A stretch of DNA of 6,285 nt from an uncultured Flavobacteriaceae bacterium. Its GTDB lineage: Bacteria; Bacteroidota; Bacteroidia; Flavobacteriales; Flavobacteriaceae. Position 1 is the first letter of the stretch, and each line of letters starts with the position of its first letter. The translations under genes were made by a program, and so were the position numbers. Of this stretch, positions 5,590-6,285 are shown piece after piece. The DNA is taken from the NCBI GenBank assembly GCA_938074515.1, contig CALJFV010000184.1, positions 1 to 6,285 on the forward strand, in the 5' to 3' direction. Below the pieces are notes generated by a model. The model made no database searches, was not told where the DNA came from, and saw nothing but the letters and a program-made list of their open reading frames with translations.

Positions 5590-6285
5590 TTAGCAACAAC
5601 CTCCCCCATCATAGTGAAAGGTCGAAGGACTGATAAATATATCGTTTCTGTTTAATGCAGACAATGCTGCGGCAGTTTTATCGCAAATCGCCAGAGGTTG
5701 ATTAGGCATAAGCACATGTCCCTTTTCGTCGTCAAAATAGCTTTGGTCACCATAGTAAATAGCCGCTTTACCTGTAAAGATACAAGGACCATCATCGGGC
5801 ATTGGGTCCTTGATTGCCGCCACTTCGATGGATTCAATATAAATTAATTCTTCTGTGGGGTAATGGCCTGGATCCAAAATACGATAGGGCTTTCTTGCGC
5901 GAATTTCAATGGTCCCAAAACCGGCATCGGTAAGGGCTTTAACGTATTGATTTATGGGCAAACTGCCACTTAAACACAGGGCGCGCAGGCGATCGTCTTC
6001 CCTGAGTGTTTCATTCATTTCTTGTTCGCAAGTGGGGTCACTCATAACCAGGCGACCATGGGGTTTTAGCACGCGGTACATTTCAGCAATTGCCATTTTA
6101 AGTTCTTGGTCTTTAAAGATATTGAACAGGCAATTTTGGGCAGCGACATCAACACTTTCATTCTCTAAGGGAAGGTTCAAAGCATCCCCCTTGCGCAAGG
6201 ATACAAAATCCGCTGAAAACCACGGATTCAAAGCTTCGGCTTCTTCGAAATTTGACCGAGATGCTTCGAGCATTTCATCGACCAC
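5590..6285 (-). CDS. arsM: ArsM-type arsenite methyltransferase, arsenosugar class (5' end missing)
   Basis: The frame is open to the right edge, giving the last 231 residues; the GxGxG SAM loop and the first conserved cysteine lie outside. The fragment opens with VVDEMLEAS, the end of the strand-2 acidic region of a class I methyltransferase, followed by GDALNLPLENESVDVA at 33-48, NCLFNIF at 51-57 (cysteine equivalent to the conserved NCV/L site of ArsM), RVLKPHGRLVMSD at 71-83 and RALCLSGSLP at 101-110 (the second arsenic-binding cysteine). The C-terminal part has TGKAAIYYGD at 171-180, FFDD-like FDDEKGHVL at 184-192, LAICDKTAAAL at 198-208 and a final YDGGGCC; these mark the arsenosugar-locus form rather than stand-alone detoxifying ArsM. 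It would use SAM to methylate As(III) to mono- and dimethylarsenic. Stop TAA lies at 5590-5592, 2 nt before the DUF547 ATG. It is the first visible gene of the operon. Confidence 0.92.
   Translation of the reverse strand: MVDEMLEASRSNFEEAEALNPWFSADFVSLRKGDALNLPLENESVDVAAQNCLFNIFKDQELKMAIAEMYRVLKPHGRLVMSDPTCEQEMNETLREDDRLRALCLSGSLPINQYVKALTDAGFGTIEIRARKPYRILDPGHYPTEELIYIESIEVAAIKDPMPDDGPCIFTGKAAIYYGDQSYFDDEKGHVLMPNQPLAICDKTAAALSALNRNDIFISPSTFHYDGGGCC

Larger units (their letters stand above)
402..6285 (-). other. Seven-gene putative arsenosugar/envelope operon
   Basis: All seven minus-strand genes are packed with junctions of +2, +5, +22, +8, -4 and +7 nt, leaving no room for internal promoters or terminators outside coding sequence. 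The transcript must begin right of the window. Start codons, from arsM outward, are unknown, ATG, GTG, ATG, TTG, ATG, ATG, and none has a strong Shine-Dalgarno sequence, which fits Bacteroidota. No hairpin with a U-run was found at the 402 end. Co-transcription is inferred from spacing and strand alone. Confidence 0.75.

Noticed and set aside
5590..5600. Possible selenocysteine read-through at the ArsM C-terminus
   Set aside because: The gene ends in two TGC/TGT cysteine codons followed by TAA, not TGA, so no selenocysteine codon is present here.

Overview
The window looks like part of a Bacteroidota genome, probably a free-living aquatic or marine lineage; the phylum is inferred and no marker gene is present. 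Three things suggest it: an M28 peptidase with a C-terminal PDZ domain of the type common in that phylum, a cellulose-synthase-like GT2 beside a DPM-like GT2, and the lack of clear Shine-Dalgarno sequences before the minus-strand starts. Base composition is moderate and even by eye. Almost every base is coding; no RNA gene, mobile element, CRISPR array or gene-free stretch over 300 bases was seen.

Layout. Positions 1-396 (+) hold the C-terminal end of an M28-type metallopeptidase with a PDZ domain. From 402 to the right edge, seven genes lie head to tail on the minus strand, with junctions of +2, +5, +22, +8, -4 and +7 nt, so they are probably one transcript. In transcription order (right to left) they are: arsM-type arsenite methyltransferase (5' end outside the window), exported DUF547 protein, GT2 of the TIGR04283 arsenosugar/rSAM-associated type, a small MerT-like membrane protein with a Cys-Cys pair, a DPM-like GT2, a membrane GT2 of the cellulose-synthase-like type, and an LpxR-type (DUF2219) outer-membrane lipid A deacylase. 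The peptidase and the operon converge, with stop codons only 5 bp apart.

How the genes may work together. The ArsM, DUF547 and TIGR04283-type glycosyltransferase combination is the signature of an arsenosugar biosynthesis locus. In that pathway arsenite is methylated to dimethylarsenic, a radical SAM enzyme (ArsS, not in this window) adds a ribosyl/adenosyl group, and glycosyltransferases help complete the sugar. The MerT-like protein could move a thiol-reactive metal or metalloid across the inner membrane. The most unusual aspect is that the same tightly packed unit continues into two further glycosyltransferases and a lipid A deacylase. This raises the possibility, which is inference only, that the arsenosugar is attached to a lipid or envelope glycan. 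The alternative is that an unrelated envelope gene set simply shares the transcript.
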